From assembly GCF_036226765.1 (NCBI RefSeq), contig NZ_CP109017.1:4088501-4152500 (forward strand): a stretch of DNA of 64,000 bases. Reading direction: 5' to 3'. Below, piece after piece: positions 51,522 through 60,748 of the stretch; the first letter of the stretch is position 1; each line of letters starts with the position of its first letter. Under the pieces are notes generated by a model. It was not told the origin of the DNA and did no database searches. It saw nothing but the letters and a program-made list of their open reading frames with translations. Position numbers and translations under genes: made by a program. Source of the stretch: Streptomyces sp. NBC_00670 (GTDB lineage: Bacteria; Actinomycetota; Actinomycetes; Streptomycetales; Streptomycetaceae).

Positions 51522-53312
51522 GTGATGAGCAGCAGTCCGGAAACCCCCACGTACCCCACCGGCGCGCGCCCGGCGCAAGGGAGCGCGCGCACAACCGAGC
51601 GCACATCCACGCGCCCGCCCGCAGCGTGCGAGCCCCCTCTGGACGGCCTGTTCACCTACTGTCTGTCCGTCCTGTGCGACCACGACGCCGCGACCGCCGC
51701 CCTCGGCGACGTCCTCGCCGTGGCCGAGCGGCGCGGCCGGCACGGCCCGTCGGCCGCCGCCGACCACCGCGCCTGGCTCTACGCGCTGGCCCGCTGGGCC
51801 TGCCGGCGCCGCCTCGCCGAGTCCGGCCGCCGCCGCACCGCGACCCACGCGGCCGGCCGCTCCTCCGACCGCGGCGACACGGCCGGAAGCACGACCAAGA
51901 ACGCGACCAAGAACGCGGCCAAGGACGCCGCCGACCGCCGTGCCGCCGCCGCGATCGCCGCCACCCCCGGCGCCACGGACCTCACCCCGGACACCCGCGA
52001 GCGCCGCCGCCGCGAGCTCGCCCTGCTGGCCTGGCCGGAGGCGGCCGGCACCACCCCCGAGCAGCGCGAGGCGCTGGAGCTGGCCGTACGCCACCGGCTC
52101 GCCGCCCACGAGGTGGCCGCCGTCCTCGGCCAGGACCTCGCCACCGCCCGCGAACTCCTCGCCTCCGCCGCCTGCGAGGTGGAGCGCACCCGCACCGCCC
52201 TCACCGTCGTGGAGACGGGCGCCTGCCCCGGCGTCGCCCACCTCACCAGTGACCGCCGGCTCGTCCTCGGCCCCGCCCTGCGCACCGAACTCGTCCGGCA
52301 CGTCGACGACTGCCCCCGCTGCCGCCGCACCGCCGAACGCGCCGTCCCCGGCAGCTGGCCCGGCGCCACCGTCACCCCCGACGAACTGCCCGTCCTGCCC
52401 GCGCCCCGCGCCGCCCTGCGCGCGGCGAGCGCGCACCACGCGCGCGTGCGCGGCAAGGGCCCCCGTTTCGACCGGCGCGGCTTCCCCATGGACCCCGGCG
52501 ACCACGCCGCCCGCCGCGAGCGCATGCGCGCCCGGGCGCTCACCACGACGGTCGTCGCCACCGTCGTCGCCGCCCCCGTCCTCGCCCTGTGGGCCGCCTA
52601 CCGGGGTGCCCCGCTCATCGGCGAGGGCTCCGACGGCCGCCCCGCCACCGCAGGCGAGGCCCAGGACCCGGGAGCGCTCGACGGCGGGGCGGGGGACACG
52701 TACGAGAACGCGGGCAACGCGCGCGTGAGCCCCGACTCCCGCCGCCCCGGCCGTCGCGGCGCCTCCGACGGCACCGACGTCGACGTGGCCGTCGTGGACG
52801 GCGACACGGACGCCCCCAGCGCCGGCGGCGTCACCGTGAGCGCGTGGAGCAGCGGCACGACGACCCTCGTCACCCTCCGGGCGACCGGCGGCTCACCGGT
52901 CCACTGGTCGGCGCGCACCACCGCGCCCTGGCTCTACCTGAGCCGCACCTCCGGCACCCTCGCCCCCGGCGAGTCGGTCACCGTGAAGGTGTACGTCGAC
53001 CACCTGAGCGAACCCTCCGGCGCCTGGCACGCGCGCGTGACGCTCGCCCCCGGCGGCGCCACGGTCACCATCGACGGCTACGGCACCGCGGGCACCGACG
53101 CCCCCGACACCGACCCCCCGGCGCCGCCCCGCGGCCACCACCACCATCACCACCACCCGCGCCCGACCGGCACCCCGGACACACCGGACCCCGACCCCAC
53201 GCCGGACGACCCGACCCCGACCCCGAGCGCCACCGACCCCACCCCACCGGCCGGCGGCGACGGCTCCACACCCCCGCCGGACACCCCGGACGAGGCGAGC
53301 CCCGCGCAGTAG
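51522..53312 (+). CDS. Sigma-like / zinc-finger / transmembrane / BACON-domain fusion protein
   Basis: A 596-residue single polypeptide. Residues ~40-100 (LFTYCLSVLCDHDAATAALG...WLYALARWACRRRL) resemble ECF sigma region 2 and ~175-230 (TPEQREALELAVRHRLAAHEVAAVLG) region 4. Then comes a ZAS-type zinc motif HVDDCPRC (His260, Cys264, Cys267), one TM (about 338-360), an extracytoplasmic BACON-like beta domain (about 435-525) and a Pro/Thr tail with seven consecutive His (~537). GTG 51522 is 8 nt after TACGGT (51509-51514), i.e. leaderless; GTG 51483 is the upstream alternative. Function unproven. Confidence 0.75.
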   Translation: MMSSSPETPTYPTGARPAQGSARTTERTSTRPPAACEPPLDGLFTYCLSVLCDHDAATAALGDVLAVAERRGRHGPSAAADHRAWLYALARWACRRRLAESGRRRTATHAAGRSSDRGDTAGSTTKNATKNAAKDAADRRAAAAIAATPGATDLTPDTRERRRRELALLAWPEAAGTTPEQREALELAVRHRLAAHEVAAVLGQDLATARELLASAACEVERTRTALTVVETGACPGVAHLTSDRRLVLGPALRTELVRHVDDCPRCRRTAERAVPGSWPGATVTPDELPVLPAPRAALRAASAHHARVRGKGPRFDRRGFPMDPGDHAARRERMRARALTTTVVATVVAAPVLALWAAYRGAPLIGEGSDGRPATAGEAQDPGALDGGAGDTYENAGNARVSPDSRRPGRRGASDGTDVDVAVVDGDTDAPSAGGVTVSAWSSGTTTLVTLRATGGSPVHWSARTTAPWLYLSRTSGTLAPGESVTVKVYVDHLSEPSGAWHARVTLAPGGATVTIDGYGTAGTDAPDTDPPAPPRGHHHHHHHPRPTGTPDTPDPDPTPDDPTPTPSATDPTPPAGGDGSTPPPDTPDEASPAQ

Positions 53313-53328
53313 GGCTTCGGGGGACCGC

Positions 53329-54171
53329 TCAGCGCACCGGATCCGCCGGATGCGGGGCCACCAGCGGCAGCCCCCGGGCCAGCCGCTCCTCGCACAGCTC
53401 GACCAGCCGGTCGTACCCGGCCTTGCCCATCAGCTCGGTCAGCTCCGCCCGGTAGGACACGTACACCGGGTCGCCCGCGCCGTGCGCCGAGGTCGCCGAC
53501 GTGCACCACCAGTGCAGGTCGTGCCCGCCCGGGCCCCAGCCCCGGCGGTCGTACTCGCCGATCGACACCTGGAGCACGCGGGTGTCGTCGGGCCGGTCGA
53601 TCCAGTCGTACGTCCGCCGCACCGGGAGCTGCCAGCACACGTCCGGCTTGGTCTCCAGCGGCTCGCGGCCCTCGCGCAGCGCCAGGATGTGCAGCGAGCA
53701 GCCGGAGCCGCCCGCGAAACCGGGACGGTTCTGGAAGATGCACGAGCCCTGGAACGGACGGGTCTGGCGCGATCCCTCGTCGTCCTCGGAGACCCAGCCG
53801 CCCCGATGCCCCTCGTCGTGGTGCTGCCAGATGTCCGGCGTGAGCCTCGCCACATGACCGGCGACGCGCTCCTCGTCCTCCTCGTCGGAGAAGTGCGCCC
53901 CCAGCGTGCAGCAGCCGTCGTCGGCGCGGCCCGCCTCGATGCCCTGGCAGCCGGCGCCGAAGACGCAGTTCCAGCGCGAGGTCAGCCAGGTCAGGTCGCA
54001 GCGGAAGACCTGCTCGTCGTCGGCCGGGTCGGGGAACTCCACCCACGCGCGCGCGAAGTCGAGCCCCTTCTCGTCGGCCGTGTCACGCACCGGCGAAGGG
54101 GCCTTCGAACCTGCCGCGGGCCCGGCGTTTTCGCCCCGCTTGCCGCTCTTCGCGTTTTTCGTCTTTGGCAC
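53329..54171 (-). CDS. Conserved Cys-rich cytoplasmic protein
   Basis: A 280-residue protein of unknown function, conserved in actinobacteria by appearance. Ten or more cysteines, many in one stretch (FRCDLTWLTSRWNCVFGAGCQGI...DDGCCTLGAHF), suggest a metal or Fe-S site like the YkgJ/DUF3109 group; later CSLHILAL, DVCWQLP and WWCTSATS. A Lys/Ala/Gly-rich N-terminal ~35 residues is probably disordered. Divergent from the Ppx/GppA gene, with about 40 bp between starts. Confidence 0.7.
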   Translation of the reverse strand: MPKTKNAKSGKRGENAGPAAGSKAPSPVRDTADEKGLDFARAWVEFPDPADDEQVFRCDLTWLTSRWNCVFGAGCQGIEAGRADDGCCTLGAHFSDEEDEERVAGHVARLTPDIWQHHDEGHRGGWVSEDDEGSRQTRPFQGSCIFQNRPGFAGGSGCSLHILALREGREPLETKPDVCWQLPVRRTYDWIDRPDDTRVLQVSIGEYDRRGWGPGGHDLHWWCTSATSAHGAGDPVYVSYRAELTELMGKAGYDRLVELCEERLARGLPLVAPHPADPVR

Positions 54172-54212
54172 GCCTCCAGGGTAAGTGCCCGTCGGCAGTA
54201 GCGTTTGCGTCC

Positions 54213-55142
54213 ATGAGACTCGGTGTCCTCGACGTGGGATCGAACACGGTCCACCTGCTGGTGGTGGACGCGCACCCCGGCGCCCGCCCGCTGCCCGCCC
54301 ACTCGCACAAGGCGGAGCTGCGGCTCGCCCAACTCCTCGACGAGGGCGGCGCGATCGGCACGGAGGGCGTCGACCGCCTGGTCGCCGTCGTCCGCGACGC
54401 CCTCCAGGCCGCCGAGGACAAGGGCGTGGAGGACCTGCTGCCCTTCGCCACCTCCGCGGTGCGCGAGGCCCGCAACGCCGACGAGGTCCTGGCCCGGGTA
54501 CGCGAGGAGACCGGCGTCGAGCTCCAGGTGCTCAGCGGCGAGGAGGAGGCCCGGCTCACCTTCCTCGCCGCCCGCCGCTGGTTCGGCTGGTCGGCCGGGA
54601 AACTGCTGGTCGTCGACATCGGCGGCGGCTCGCTGGAGATCGCGTACGGCATCGACGAGCAGCCCGACGCCGCGGTGTCGCTGCCGCTGGGCGCGGGCCG
54701 GCTGACCGCCGGACGGCTGCCGGGGGACCCGCCCGCCCCGGACGACGTCCGCGCGCTGCGCCGGCACGTGCGCACCGAGATCGCCCGCAAGGTCGGCGAG
54801 TTCAGCCGGTTCGGACCGCCCGACCACGTCGTGGCCACGTCCAAGACCTTCCGCCAGCTGGCCCGCATCGGCGGCGCGGCCCGCTCCGCGGACGGTCTCT
54901 ACGTGCAGCGCGAGCTGAAACGGGAGTCCCTGGAGGCCTGGGTCCCCAGGCTCGCCTCGATGACCACCGAGGAGCGCGCCGAACTCCCCGGCGTCTCCGC
55001 CGACCGCGCCCACCAACTCGTCGCCGGCGCGCTGGTGGCAGAGGCCGCGATGGACCTCCTGGGCGTCGAATCCCTGGAGATATGCCCATGGGCCCTGAGG
55101 GAGGGCGTCATCCTGCGGAACCTGGATCAGCTGGGGATGTAG
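54213..55142 (+). CDS. Ppx/GppA-family exopolyphosphatase/pppGpp phosphohydrolase
   Basis: ASKHA-fold phosphatase of 309 residues that acts on polyphosphate and/or pppGpp. Phosphate-1 loop MRLGVLDVGSNTVHLLVVD, phosphate-2 loop VVDIGGGSLEIAYG, FATSAVREARNADEVL and EEEARLTFLAA are diagnostic. TAGCGT (54199-54204) stands 8 nt before ATG 54213, so the mRNA is probably leaderless. It is a short-form protein lacking C-terminal HD-like domains. Confidence 0.92.
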   Translation: MRLGVLDVGSNTVHLLVVDAHPGARPLPAHSHKAELRLAQLLDEGGAIGTEGVDRLVAVVRDALQAAEDKGVEDLLPFATSAVREARNADEVLARVREETGVELQVLSGEEEARLTFLAARRWFGWSAGKLLVVDIGGGSLEIAYGIDEQPDAAVSLPLGAGRLTAGRLPGDPPAPDDVRALRRHVRTEIARKVGEFSRFGPPDHVVATSKTFRQLARIGGAARSADGLYVQRELKRESLEAWVPRLASMTTEERAELPGVSADRAHQLVAGALVAEAAMDLLGVESLEICPWALREGVILRNLDQLGM

Positions 55143-55188
55143 GGAGGGGGCGCCCTTCGGAGATACGCCGGGGGCGCGTCCCTGAAGG

Positions 55189-55211
55189 AGCGCGGGGAAC
55201 TGCGCGAGCAA
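55189..55211. repeat. Type A intergenic repeat, copy 5 (half)
   Basis: GAGCGCGGGGAACTGCGCGA with TCCCTGAAG before it; a compressed form of the arms, between the Ppx/GppA and isomerase genes. Confidence 0.78.
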
Positions 55212-55305
55212 CCCGATCCGAGCCCGCAGCCGCCAACGCCCCCCAAACCACCCCACCCAATAGGCGCCCCGCACGTCACCCAACCGCACCCCGTAACCTG
55301 TCCCC

Positions 55306-56136
55306 ATGGCGGAGCCCCCCGTACAGATCCCGGAAACGGAGCCGAAGGTCGCCCTGTCCACCGCCTCCGTCTACCCGGAGTCCACGGCGACGGCCTTCGA
55401 GATCGCCGCGCGCCTCGGCTACGACGGCGTCGAGGTCATGGTCTGGACCGACCCCGTCAGCCAGGACATCGAGGCACTGCGCAGACTCAGCGACTACCAC
55501 CGCATACCGATCCTCGCCGTGCACGCCCCCTGCCTGCTCATCACGCAGCGCGTGTGGTCCACCGACCCCTGGACCAAGCTCCAGCGGGCCCGCGCCGCCG
55601 CCGAGAAGCTCGGCGCGAGCACGGTCGTCGTCCACCCCCCGTTCCGCTGGCAGCGCCAGTACGCACGCGACTTCGTCGACGGCGTCTGGCGCATGGCGAA
55701 CGAGACCGACGTGCGGTTCGCCGTCGAGAACATGTACCCCTGGCGCTACCGCGACCGCGAGATGCTCGCCTACGCCCCCGACTGGGACGTCACCAAGGAC
55801 GACTACCGTCACTTCACGATCGACCTCAGCCACGCCGCGACCGCCCGCACCGACGCCCTCGGCATGCTCGACCGCATGGGCGACCGGCTCGGCCACGTCC
55901 ACCTCGCCGACGGCAAGGGCTCGGCCAAGGACGAGCACCTGGTGCCCGGCCGCGGCGGACAGCCCTGCGCGGCGGTCCTCGAACATCTCTCGCGCACCGG
56001 GTTCGACGGCCATGTCGTGATCGAGGTCAACACCCGGCGCGCCATGTCCAGCGCCGAACGTGAGGCCGACCTGGCGGAGGCCCTGGCCTTCACCCGCCTC
56101 CACCTGGCCCCGACCGCGGACCTCCCGCGCGGCTGA
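55306..56136 (+). CDS. Sugar phosphate isomerase/epimerase (TIM-barrel AP2Ec) protein
   Basis: A 276-residue TIM-barrel protein of the xylose-isomerase-like/endonuclease IV superfamily. Metal-site segments are visible: VYPESTATAFEIAARLGYDGVEVMVW, VVVHPPF, FAVENMYP, DLSHAA, HVHLADGKG and VVIEVN. Cytoplasmic; substrate not predictable. It lies 137 bp before ilvD. Confidence 0.88.
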   Translation: MAEPPVQIPETEPKVALSTASVYPESTATAFEIAARLGYDGVEVMVWTDPVSQDIEALRRLSDYHRIPILAVHAPCLLITQRVWSTDPWTKLQRARAAAEKLGASTVVVHPPFRWQRQYARDFVDGVWRMANETDVRFAVENMYPWRYRDREMLAYAPDWDVTKDDYRHFTIDLSHAATARTDALGMLDRMGDRLGHVHLADGKGSAKDEHLVPGRGGQPCAAVLEHLSRTGFDGHVVIEVNTRRAMSSAEREADLAEALAFTRLHLAPTADLPRG

Positions 56137-56272
56137 GCCCCCTGTACGAGCTGTCCCCGTACGACCGGCGGAGCCGAGACGAACATCCCGCATTCCGGAC
56201 AGCCCGTCCCGAACCCTGGATGACCGGCGTACGCTCGACGGCAGTCATAACTCTCCGAAGGAGCGAGCGACG

Positions 56273-58126
56273 ATGCCCGAGCTGAGGTCCCGCACAGTCA
56301 CCCACGGCCGCAACATGGCGGGCGCCCGCGCCCTTATGCGCGCCTCCGGTGTACCCGGCGCGGACATCGGCCGCAAGCCGATCATCGCGGTCGCCAACTC
56401 CTTCACCGAGTTCGTGCCCGGCCACACGCACCTGCAGCCGGTCGGCCGGATCGTCTCCGAGGCGATCAGCGCGGCCGGCGGCATCCCGCGCGAGTTCAAC
56501 ACGATCGCCGTCGACGACGGCATCGCGATGGGCCACGGCGGCATGCTCTACAGCCTGCCCTCGCGCGACCTGATCGCGGACAGCGTGGAGTACATGGTCG
56601 AGGCCCACTGCGCCGACGCCCTGGTCTGCATCTCCAACTGCGACAAGATCACCCCGGGCATGCTGATGGCCGCGCTGCGCCTGAACATCCCGACGGTCTT
56701 CGTCTCCGGCGGGCCGATGGAGTCCGGCCGCGCCACCCTCGTCGACGGCACGGTCCGCACGCTCGACCTGGTCGACGCGATCTCCGACGCCGTCAACGAC
56801 AAGATCTCCGACGAGGACATCCTCCGCATCGAGGAGAACGCCTGTCCGACCTGCGGCTCGTGTTCCGGCATGTTCACCGCCAACTCGATGAACTGCCTGA
56901 CCGAGGCCATCGGCCTCTCCCTCCCCGGCAACGGCTCGGTCCTCGCGACCCACACGGCCCGCAAGGCGCTCTACGAGGACGCCGCGCGCACGGTGATGGA
57001 CATCACCCGCCGCTACTACGAGCAGGACGACGACACGGTCCTGCCGCGCAACGTCGCCACGTTCGCCGCGTTCGAGAACGCCATGGCGCTCGACATCGCG
57101 ATGGGCGGCTCCACCAACACGATCCTGCACCTGCTCGCCGCCGCCCAGGAGGCGGGCGTCGAGTTCGGCCTGGAGCACATCGACGCCGTCTCGCGCCGTG
57201 TGCCGTGCCTGGCCAAGGTCGCCCCGAACGTCGCCAAGGACCGCACGTACTACATGGAGGACGTGCACCGCGCCGGCGGCATCCCCGCCCTCCTCGGCGA
57301 ACTGCACAGGGCCGGCCTGCTCAACGAGGACGTCCACTCGGTGCACAGCCCCTCGCTGGCCGACTGGCTCAAGACCTGGGACGTGCGCGGCGGCTCCCCG
57401 TCCCCCGAGGCGGTCGAACTGTGGCACGCGGCCCCCGGCTGCGTCCGCTCCGCCGAGGCCTTCTCCCAGTCCGAGCGCTGGGAGGCGCTGGACACCGACG
57501 CCGAGGGCGGCTGCATCCGCTCCGCCGACCACGCCTACTCCAAGGACGGCGGCCTCGCCGTCCTCAAGGGCAACCTGGCGGTCGACGGCTGTGTCGTGAA
57601 GACGGCCGGTGTCGACGAGTCCATCTGGACGTTCGAGGGTCCCGCGGTCGTCTGCGACTCGCAGGAGGAGGCCGTCGAGAAGATCCTCACCAAGGGGATC
57701 AAGGACGGCGACGTCGTCGTCATCCGCTACGAGGGTCCCAAGGGCGGGCCCGGCATGCAGGAGATGCTCTACCCGACCTCGTACCTGAAGGGGCGCGGCC
57801 TGGGGAAGAGCTGCGCGCTCGTCACCGACGGCCGCTTCTCCGGCGGCACGTCCGGCCTGTCCATCGGCCACGCCTCGCCCGAGGCGGCGTCCGGCGGCAC
57901 GATCGCGCTCGTCGAGGACGGCGACCGGATCCGCATCGACATCCCCGGCCGCACGATCGAACTCCTCGTCGACGACGCGGAACTCACCCGGCGTGCCGAG
58001 GCCCTCGACGGCGCCTACGCCCCCCGCAACCGCGACCGCAAGGTCTCCACGGCCCTGCGCGCCTACGCCGCCATGGCGACGAGCGCCGACAAGGGCGCGG
58101 TGCGGGACGTGACGAAGCTCGGCTGA
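56273..58126 (+). CDS. ilvD: Dihydroxy-acid dehydratase
   Basis: Iron-sulfur enzyme of valine/isoleucine (and pantoate) synthesis converting dihydroxy acids to 2-oxo acids. At 617 residues it is the long E. coli-like form. Cluster cysteines lie in ISNCDKITPGML and NACPTCGSCSGMFTANSMN; also MGGSTNTILHLLA and GGFSGGTSGLSIGHASPEAA-like GRFSGGTSGLSIGH. ATG 56273 follows AAGGAG. Its product 2-oxoisovalerate feeds pantoate formation for panC. Confidence 0.96.
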   Translation: MPELRSRTVTHGRNMAGARALMRASGVPGADIGRKPIIAVANSFTEFVPGHTHLQPVGRIVSEAISAAGGIPREFNTIAVDDGIAMGHGGMLYSLPSRDLIADSVEYMVEAHCADALVCISNCDKITPGMLMAALRLNIPTVFVSGGPMESGRATLVDGTVRTLDLVDAISDAVNDKISDEDILRIEENACPTCGSCSGMFTANSMNCLTEAIGLSLPGNGSVLATHTARKALYEDAARTVMDITRRYYEQDDDTVLPRNVATFAAFENAMALDIAMGGSTNTILHLLAAAQEAGVEFGLEHIDAVSRRVPCLAKVAPNVAKDRTYYMEDVHRAGGIPALLGELHRAGLLNEDVHSVHSPSLADWLKTWDVRGGSPSPEAVELWHAAPGCVRSAEAFSQSERWEALDTDAEGGCIRSADHAYSKDGGLAVLKGNLAVDGCVVKTAGVDESIWTFEGPAVVCDSQEEAVEKILTKGIKDGDVVVIRYEGPKGGPGMQEMLYPTSYLKGRGLGKSCALVTDGRFSGGTSGLSIGHASPEAASGGTIALVEDGDRIRIDIPGRTIELLVDDAELTRRAEALDGAYAPRNRDRKVSTALRAYAAMATSADKGAVRDVTKLG

Positions 58127-58186
58127 GCCACCAGAGGCTTCCTCGCCCCCATCGTCTCCAGGGGCTCCGCCCCCGGACCCCCAAAA

Positions 58187-58307
58187 GATCGCGCAGTTCC
58201 CCGCGCCCCTGAAACAGGGACGCGGGGCTGTGTCTTCCGCGCGGCTGCGCCGCGGGGTCGCGAGTCACCCACCGTGCCCCGTAAGGGGCGCGGGGAACTG
58301 CGCGATC
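58187..58307. repeat. Type A palindromic intergenic repeat, copy 6
   Basis: Perfect 24-bp arms (58187-58210, 58284-58307; GATCGCGCAGTTCCCCGCGC plus CCCT and its complement) with a 73-bp centre containing GGGGCTGTGTCTTCCGCGCGG. Confidence 0.92.
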
Positions 58308-58340
58308 AACCCCCACCCACCCGCACGTGACACACAACCC

Positions 58341-58419
58341 CACCCACCCGAGCTCTCCCGGGGTCCAAGGGGCGGAGCCCCTTGTCAAGGATGGGACGGG
58401 TAGGGGCGGCGGGGGCGAA
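58341..58419 (+). repeat. Type B intergenic repeat, copy 3
   Basis: Same box order as copy 1: CACCCGAGCTCTCC, AAGGGGCGGAGCCCCTT, AAGGATGGGACGGGT, AGGGGCGGCGGGGGCGA. Differs from copy 1 at few positions. Confidence 0.9.
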
Positions 58420-58442
58420 AAAAATTCACGCGAACCCCACCC

Positions 58443-60605
58443 TCACCACCCGGAGGGATCCCGCACCCCCACCCCGAACACCACCCCGTCCGGCGCCGCC
58501 CCCACCACACGCTCCCCCACCACCACCGGAACCCCCAAGGCCCCCGGCAGGGACCCCCGCACGCCCCCCATCCGCACGTCCGTCTGCCCCACCACAGTCC
58601 CCCGCCCCACATCCACCGCCACCAACCGCCCGTCCGCCGCCATGAAGTACAACCGCCCCCCGGCCACCACCGGCGCGGACGCCAGACTCACAGCCGTCTC
58701 CAACCGCCAAAGCTGCCGGCCCCCGGCCTCACCCCCGGCCTCACCCCCGGCCCCACCACCGTCACCCCCCGCATCCATCCCGACGGCCACCACCGCACCC
58801 CCACTGGCCAGCAGATACACCACCTCCCCCCGCACCACCACCTGCGCCCCCGGCAACGGGTACCGCAAGGCAACCCGCCGCACCGCCCCGCTCACCACCT
58901 CGTACCGCACCACCGCATCCGTGTACGACGAGGAGTCCGTGGAGGTGAACCACACCGCCCCACCCCGCGCCCCCACGACGGTCAACGCCCCGTCCATCCG
59001 CCACCGCGCCCGCACACCCCCGGTCTCCGGGTCCACGGCGGTCACCGTGGTCCCACCCCGGCCGGCGCCACTCGTGACATACGCGAGCCCGTCCCCGTAG
59101 ACCCGGAACGTCGGCAACGACAGCCCCCGCACCGCCCGCCGCCACTTCACCGCCCCGGTCGCGGAGTCCAGCGCGGTCACCCTCGAGTCGGCACCGGTGA
59201 GCAGCACGACACCGCCCGCGTGCGCGACCCGCCCCGCGTACGCGGTGATGTCCCGGCTCCACCGCGTCCTCCCCGTCGCGGGATCGAGCGCGGTCAGCCG
59301 CTTCCCGCCCTGCCCGACGACATGCAGCAACCCCCCGGACAGCACCGGCGTCCCGGCCCCCGCGCCGGCCTCGCCCGCACGTACCCACAGCGTGTGCCCG
59401 TCGTGGGGATCGACGGCCGCCGCCAGCACCCCGTCCCGCGTGCAGTACAGCCGCCCGCCCCCGGCCACGCAGTGCGCCATACCGCTCGCCGCGACACCGG
59501 ACGACGCGTGCAACGTCACGGCCCACGGCCGGACGTCACTCCCCGCCGAAGTCCCACTCCGCGGCTCGCCACCCCCCGCCCCGGACCCGACGAGCACGCC
59601 GACACCACCACCCACAACAGCGAGCACCAGGGCGACCACACCCCCCACCACCCACAACCGCCGCCGACGCGACGGCCTCCTGACCCCCTCCGCACGCTCG
59701 TCCGACGGCTCCTGAACCTCGCTCTCGAAGGGAGACGCCTCCCGCTGCGCCGGTATGAACGCCTGCGTGTCGTACGAGGCGGACACCGACCGCAGGGCCG
59801 TCATCAACTCGTCCGGCGTCGGCCGGTCCTCCGGCTCCTTGGCCAGACAGCGTGCGACGAGCCCGGCGAGCTCCTCCGGCACACCTGTCAAGTCCGGCTC
59901 GTCGTGGACGACTTGATATGCCACCAGATACGGACTGTCGGAGTGGAACGGCCCTCGCCCCGTCGCCGCGTGCACGAGTACGGACCCCAGCGCGAAGACG
60001 TCCGCGGCCGGCCCCACCTCCCGCGGCCTGCGGAACTGCTCCGGCGCCATGAACGGCGGCGTGCCGATCAACTTGCCCGTCTCCGTGTGCAGTTCGCTGT
60101 CGGAGGGCCGGGAAATGCCGAAGTCGATGACTTTGGGGCCGTCCTCGGCGAGCAGGACGTTGCTGGGCTTCAGATCCCGGTGCACGACGCCGACACGGTG
60201 GATGTCCCGCAGCGCCTCGGCGAGCCCCGCCATCAGCCGGCGCAGCCGCGCCGCGGGCAGTGTGCCGTTCCGCTTCACATGCTCGGCGAGGGTCGGCCCG
60301 GGGATGTAGAGCGTCGCCATCCACGGCCGCCCGGCCTCCGGATCGGCGTCGACGACGGACGCCGTGAACGCCCCGCTGACCCGCCGCGCGGCCGCGATCT
60401 CCTGCCGGAACCGCCCCCTGAACTCCGGATCCTGGGCGTACCGCGCGTGCACCACCTTCACCGCGAGGCGCAGCCCCGAGGTGGACCGGGCGAGATGGAC
60501 GACACCCATGCCACCGGAGCCGAGCTCGCCCTCCAGCCGGTACTGGCCGGCGTAGCTCGGACGTTCCGCTTCCGGTTCGGTACCGGCGTTGCGCCGTGGC
60601 GGCAT
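58443..60605 (-). CDS. Transmembrane Ser/Thr protein kinase with PQQ-type beta-propeller
   Basis: A 720-residue receptor kinase. The cytoplasmic kinase domain (about 20-275) has GSGGMGVVHLA, VKVVH, VHRDLKPSNVLL and DFGISRPS with APEQF. A juxtamembrane linker leads to one TM (about 318-342) and an extracytoplasmic domain of PQQ/pyrrolo-quinoline-like repeats (DPHDGHTLWVRAG, DPATGRTRWSRD, DSATGAVKWRRA, DPETGGVRARWR), a beta-propeller that probably binds a ligand. There are no PASTA repeats. ATG 60605 has GGAGTG 4 nt upstream. Confidence 0.92.
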   Translation of the reverse strand: MPPRRNAGTEPEAERPSYAGQYRLEGELGSGGMGVVHLARSTSGLRLAVKVVHARYAQDPEFRGRFRQEIAAARRVSGAFTASVVDADPEAGRPWMATLYIPGPTLAEHVKRNGTLPAARLRRLMAGLAEALRDIHRVGVVHRDLKPSNVLLAEDGPKVIDFGISRPSDSELHTETGKLIGTPPFMAPEQFRRPREVGPAADVFALGSVLVHAATGRGPFHSDSPYLVAYQVVHDEPDLTGVPEELAGLVARCLAKEPEDRPTPDELMTALRSVSASYDTQAFIPAQREASPFESEVQEPSDERAEGVRRPSRRRRLWVVGGVVALVLAVVGGGVGVLVGSGAGGGEPRSGTSAGSDVRPWAVTLHASSGVAASGMAHCVAGGGRLYCTRDGVLAAAVDPHDGHTLWVRAGEAGAGAGTPVLSGGLLHVVGQGGKRLTALDPATGRTRWSRDITAYAGRVAHAGGVVLLTGADSRVTALDSATGAVKWRRAVRGLSLPTFRVYGDGLAYVTSGAGRGGTTVTAVDPETGGVRARWRMDGALTVVGARGGAVWFTSTDSSSYTDAVVRYEVVSGAVRRVALRYPLPGAQVVVRGEVVYLLASGGAVVAVGMDAGGDGGGAGGEAGGEAGGRQLWRLETAVSLASAPVVAGGRLYFMAADGRLVAVDVGRGTVVGQTDVRMGGVRGSLPGALGVPVVVGERVVGAAPDGVVFGVGVRDPSGW

Positions 60606-60748
60606 CAGTCACTCCTGTGCTCGCGTCCGCATACGCGACGCGCCGAGCCTAGTCGATGCTGCGTACGAATCCCGTGGGGCTTGCTAGCCTCGGCGGCGCC
60701 AGAGTGATTGGCGTGAATTTTTCTCAACTCGCATACGGGGGAGGCCAT

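Larger units (their letters stand above)
58127..58442. other. 316-bp intergenic region of repeats after ilvD
   Basis: No gene. It is filled by a hairpin AGGGGCTCCGCCCCC, a full type A palindrome (58187-58307) and a type B element (58341-58419), ending at the stop of the convergent kinase gene. They probably serve as the shared terminator. Confidence 0.75.
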
